6,851 nt of DNA from Alphaproteobacteria bacterium (GTDB taxonomy: Bacteria > Pseudomonadota > Alphaproteobacteria > Puniceispirillales > Puniceispirillaceae). The translations under genes and the position numbers were made by a program. The stretch covers positions 1 to 6,851 of the forward strand of contig WTHW01000264.1 of NCBI GenBank assembly GCA_011526395.1, read 5' to 3'. The notes beneath the pieces are model-generated. The model saw only the letters and a list, made by a program, of their open reading frames with translations. It searched no databases and was not told where the DNA came from. This document shows, piece after piece, positions 6,264-6,851 of the stretch (positions are counted from its first letter, which is position 1; every line of letters begins with the position of its first letter).

Positions 6264-6650
6264 ATGAGACATAAAAATTCGATGCAGACCCCTCTTGCGC
6301 GTGTCCGTGGTTTAGGCAGTGCCAAATCTGGCCTTCATCATTGGTGGCATCAACGCCTCACAGCTTTGGCGATGGTGCCCTTGATGTTAGCAAGCTTAGC
6401 TCTTGTGGCCACTATGGGGTCTCTTGATTATCAAGGCGCGATGGCTTTAATGGCAAACCCTTTTGCTGCTGCTTTATTGTTGTTGCTTGTCGTGGTTGGG
6501 TTTTATCATGCCGCTTTGGGCCTGCAAGTGGTGATTGAGGATTATGTCAGTGCCGAAGGCACAAGACTGGCACTTATCCTTATCGTGAAAATGTGTCTAT
6601 TTGCACTGGCGATTGTCACATTACTGTCTATTTTAAAAGTAGCTATTTAA
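6264..6650 (+). CDS. sdhD: Succinate dehydrogenase hydrophobic membrane anchor subunit
   Basis: SdhD pairs with SdhC to anchor SdhAB and complete the heme and ubiquinone sites. From the ATG at 6264 the product is 128 residues. It opens with TPLARVRGLGSAKSGLHHWWHQRLTA (about 9-34), a pattern typical of alphaproteobacterial SdhD, and has three hydrophobic segments at about 33-52, 66-88 and 102-126. GFYHAALGLQVVIEDYV contains His82 and the Asp93-Tyr94 pair, equivalent to the heme and quinone residues of E. coli SdhD. The frame extends upstream into sdhC, but the earlier ATG at 6207 would add unrelated residues. In-frame GTG codons at 6258 and 6261 and an ATG at 6282 are alternatives. The start at 6264 has only a modest Shine-Dalgarno (AGG at 6254-6256), and translation may be coupled to sdhC. 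Confidence 0.94.
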   Translation: MRHKNSMQTPLARVRGLGSAKSGLHHWWHQRLTALAMVPLMLASLALVATMGSLDYQGAMALMANPFAAALLLLLVVVGFYHAALGLQVVIEDYVSAEGTRLALILIVKMCLFALAIVTLLSILKVAI

Positions 6651-6711
6651 ATAGCGATTGGTTTCTTGGGGTCGGCAACGCGAAACAAGCAAGAAAAAGT
6701 GAGGGTTTCAC

Positions 6712-6851
6712 ATGAGTGCTTATGAAATTACAGACCATCATTATGATGTTGTGGTTGTGGGAGCTGGCGGCGCAGGCCTACGTGCGACGCTTGGCATGGC
6801 CACATCAGGTTTGCGCACCGCATGTATTACAAAAGTATTCCCAACAAGATC
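6712..6851 (+). CDS. sdhA: Succinate dehydrogenase flavoprotein subunit (5' part)
   Basis: SdhA oxidises succinate to fumarate using covalently bound FAD. Only the first 46 codons are in the window and the frame is open at the edge. The visible part has [15 protein letters not shown] (residues 11-25), the dinucleotide-binding GxGxxG motif for FAD, followed by the typical [20 protein letters not shown]. The covalent-FAD His and the substrate-site residues lie beyond the edge. GAGG at 6701-6704, 7 bases before the ATG, serves as ribosome binding site. The 61-base spacer after sdhD has no terminator, so it belongs to the same operon. Frp-type fumarate reductase is the related alternative, but the sdhCD anchors just upstream favour succinate dehydrogenase. 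Confidence 0.95.
   Translation, partial: MSAYEITDHHYDVVVVGAGGAGLRATLGMATSGLRTACITKVFPTR

Noticed and set aside
1..6851. CRISPR array, transposon, tRNA, toxin-antitoxin or phage-defence genes
   Set aside because: I saw no regularly spaced repeats, terminal repeats, transposase motifs, clover-leaf sequences or unexplained gene pairs. All substantial frames are assigned to housekeeping genes.

Overview
The window is a stretch of ordinary bacterial chromosome carrying housekeeping and amino-acid biosynthesis genes. I recognise every sizeable open frame. The gene order rplS-leuC-leuD-leuB-asd, followed by a succinate dehydrogenase operon in the order sdhC-sdhD-sdhA, points to an alphaproteobacterium. 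Base composition looks moderate to low in GC for that class, and coding is dense. A marine lineage such as the SAR116/Puniceispirillum group would fit, but that is an inference from style and synteny, not something the sequence proves.

Layout. Bases 1-106 are the flank upstream of rplS. They may hold the last codons of another gene (trmD would be expected by synteny) and contain an imperfect 27-base inverted repeat. rplS (107-487) encodes ribosomal protein L19. An 83-base spacer follows, with a possible 12-codon leader frame rich in Leu codons and several competing RNA pairings around the leuC ribosome binding site. leuC (571-1980) and leuD (1994-2599) encode the two subunits of isopropylmalate isomerase and end at a clear intrinsic terminator (2632-2658). 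leuB (2711-3826) and asd (3852-4883) follow as a second unit. On the opposite strand, convergent with asd, lies a pyridoxal kinase-like gene (4894-5727). A 141-base divergent intergenic region carries a good sigma70-type promoter with a dyad over its -10 box. It leads into sdhC (5869-6249), sdhD (6264-6650) and the first 46 codons of sdhA (6712 onward, cut by the window edge).

How the genes work together. LeuCD and LeuB catalyse consecutive steps of leucine biosynthesis. Asd makes aspartate semialdehyde for lysine/diaminopimelate, threonine and methionine. The kinase salvages B6 vitamers to pyridoxal phosphate, the cofactor of the transaminases that finish these amino-acid pathways, though nothing here shows a regulatory link. 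SdhC and SdhD are the membrane anchors of respiratory complex II, and SdhA is its flavoprotein.

I found no mobile element, CRISPR array, tRNA, rRNA or previously undescribed multi-gene system. The items worth a second look are regulatory: the candidate leuC leader, the terminator that splits leuCD from leuB, the dyad in the sdh promoter, and a long palindrome inside the 3' end of the kinase gene.
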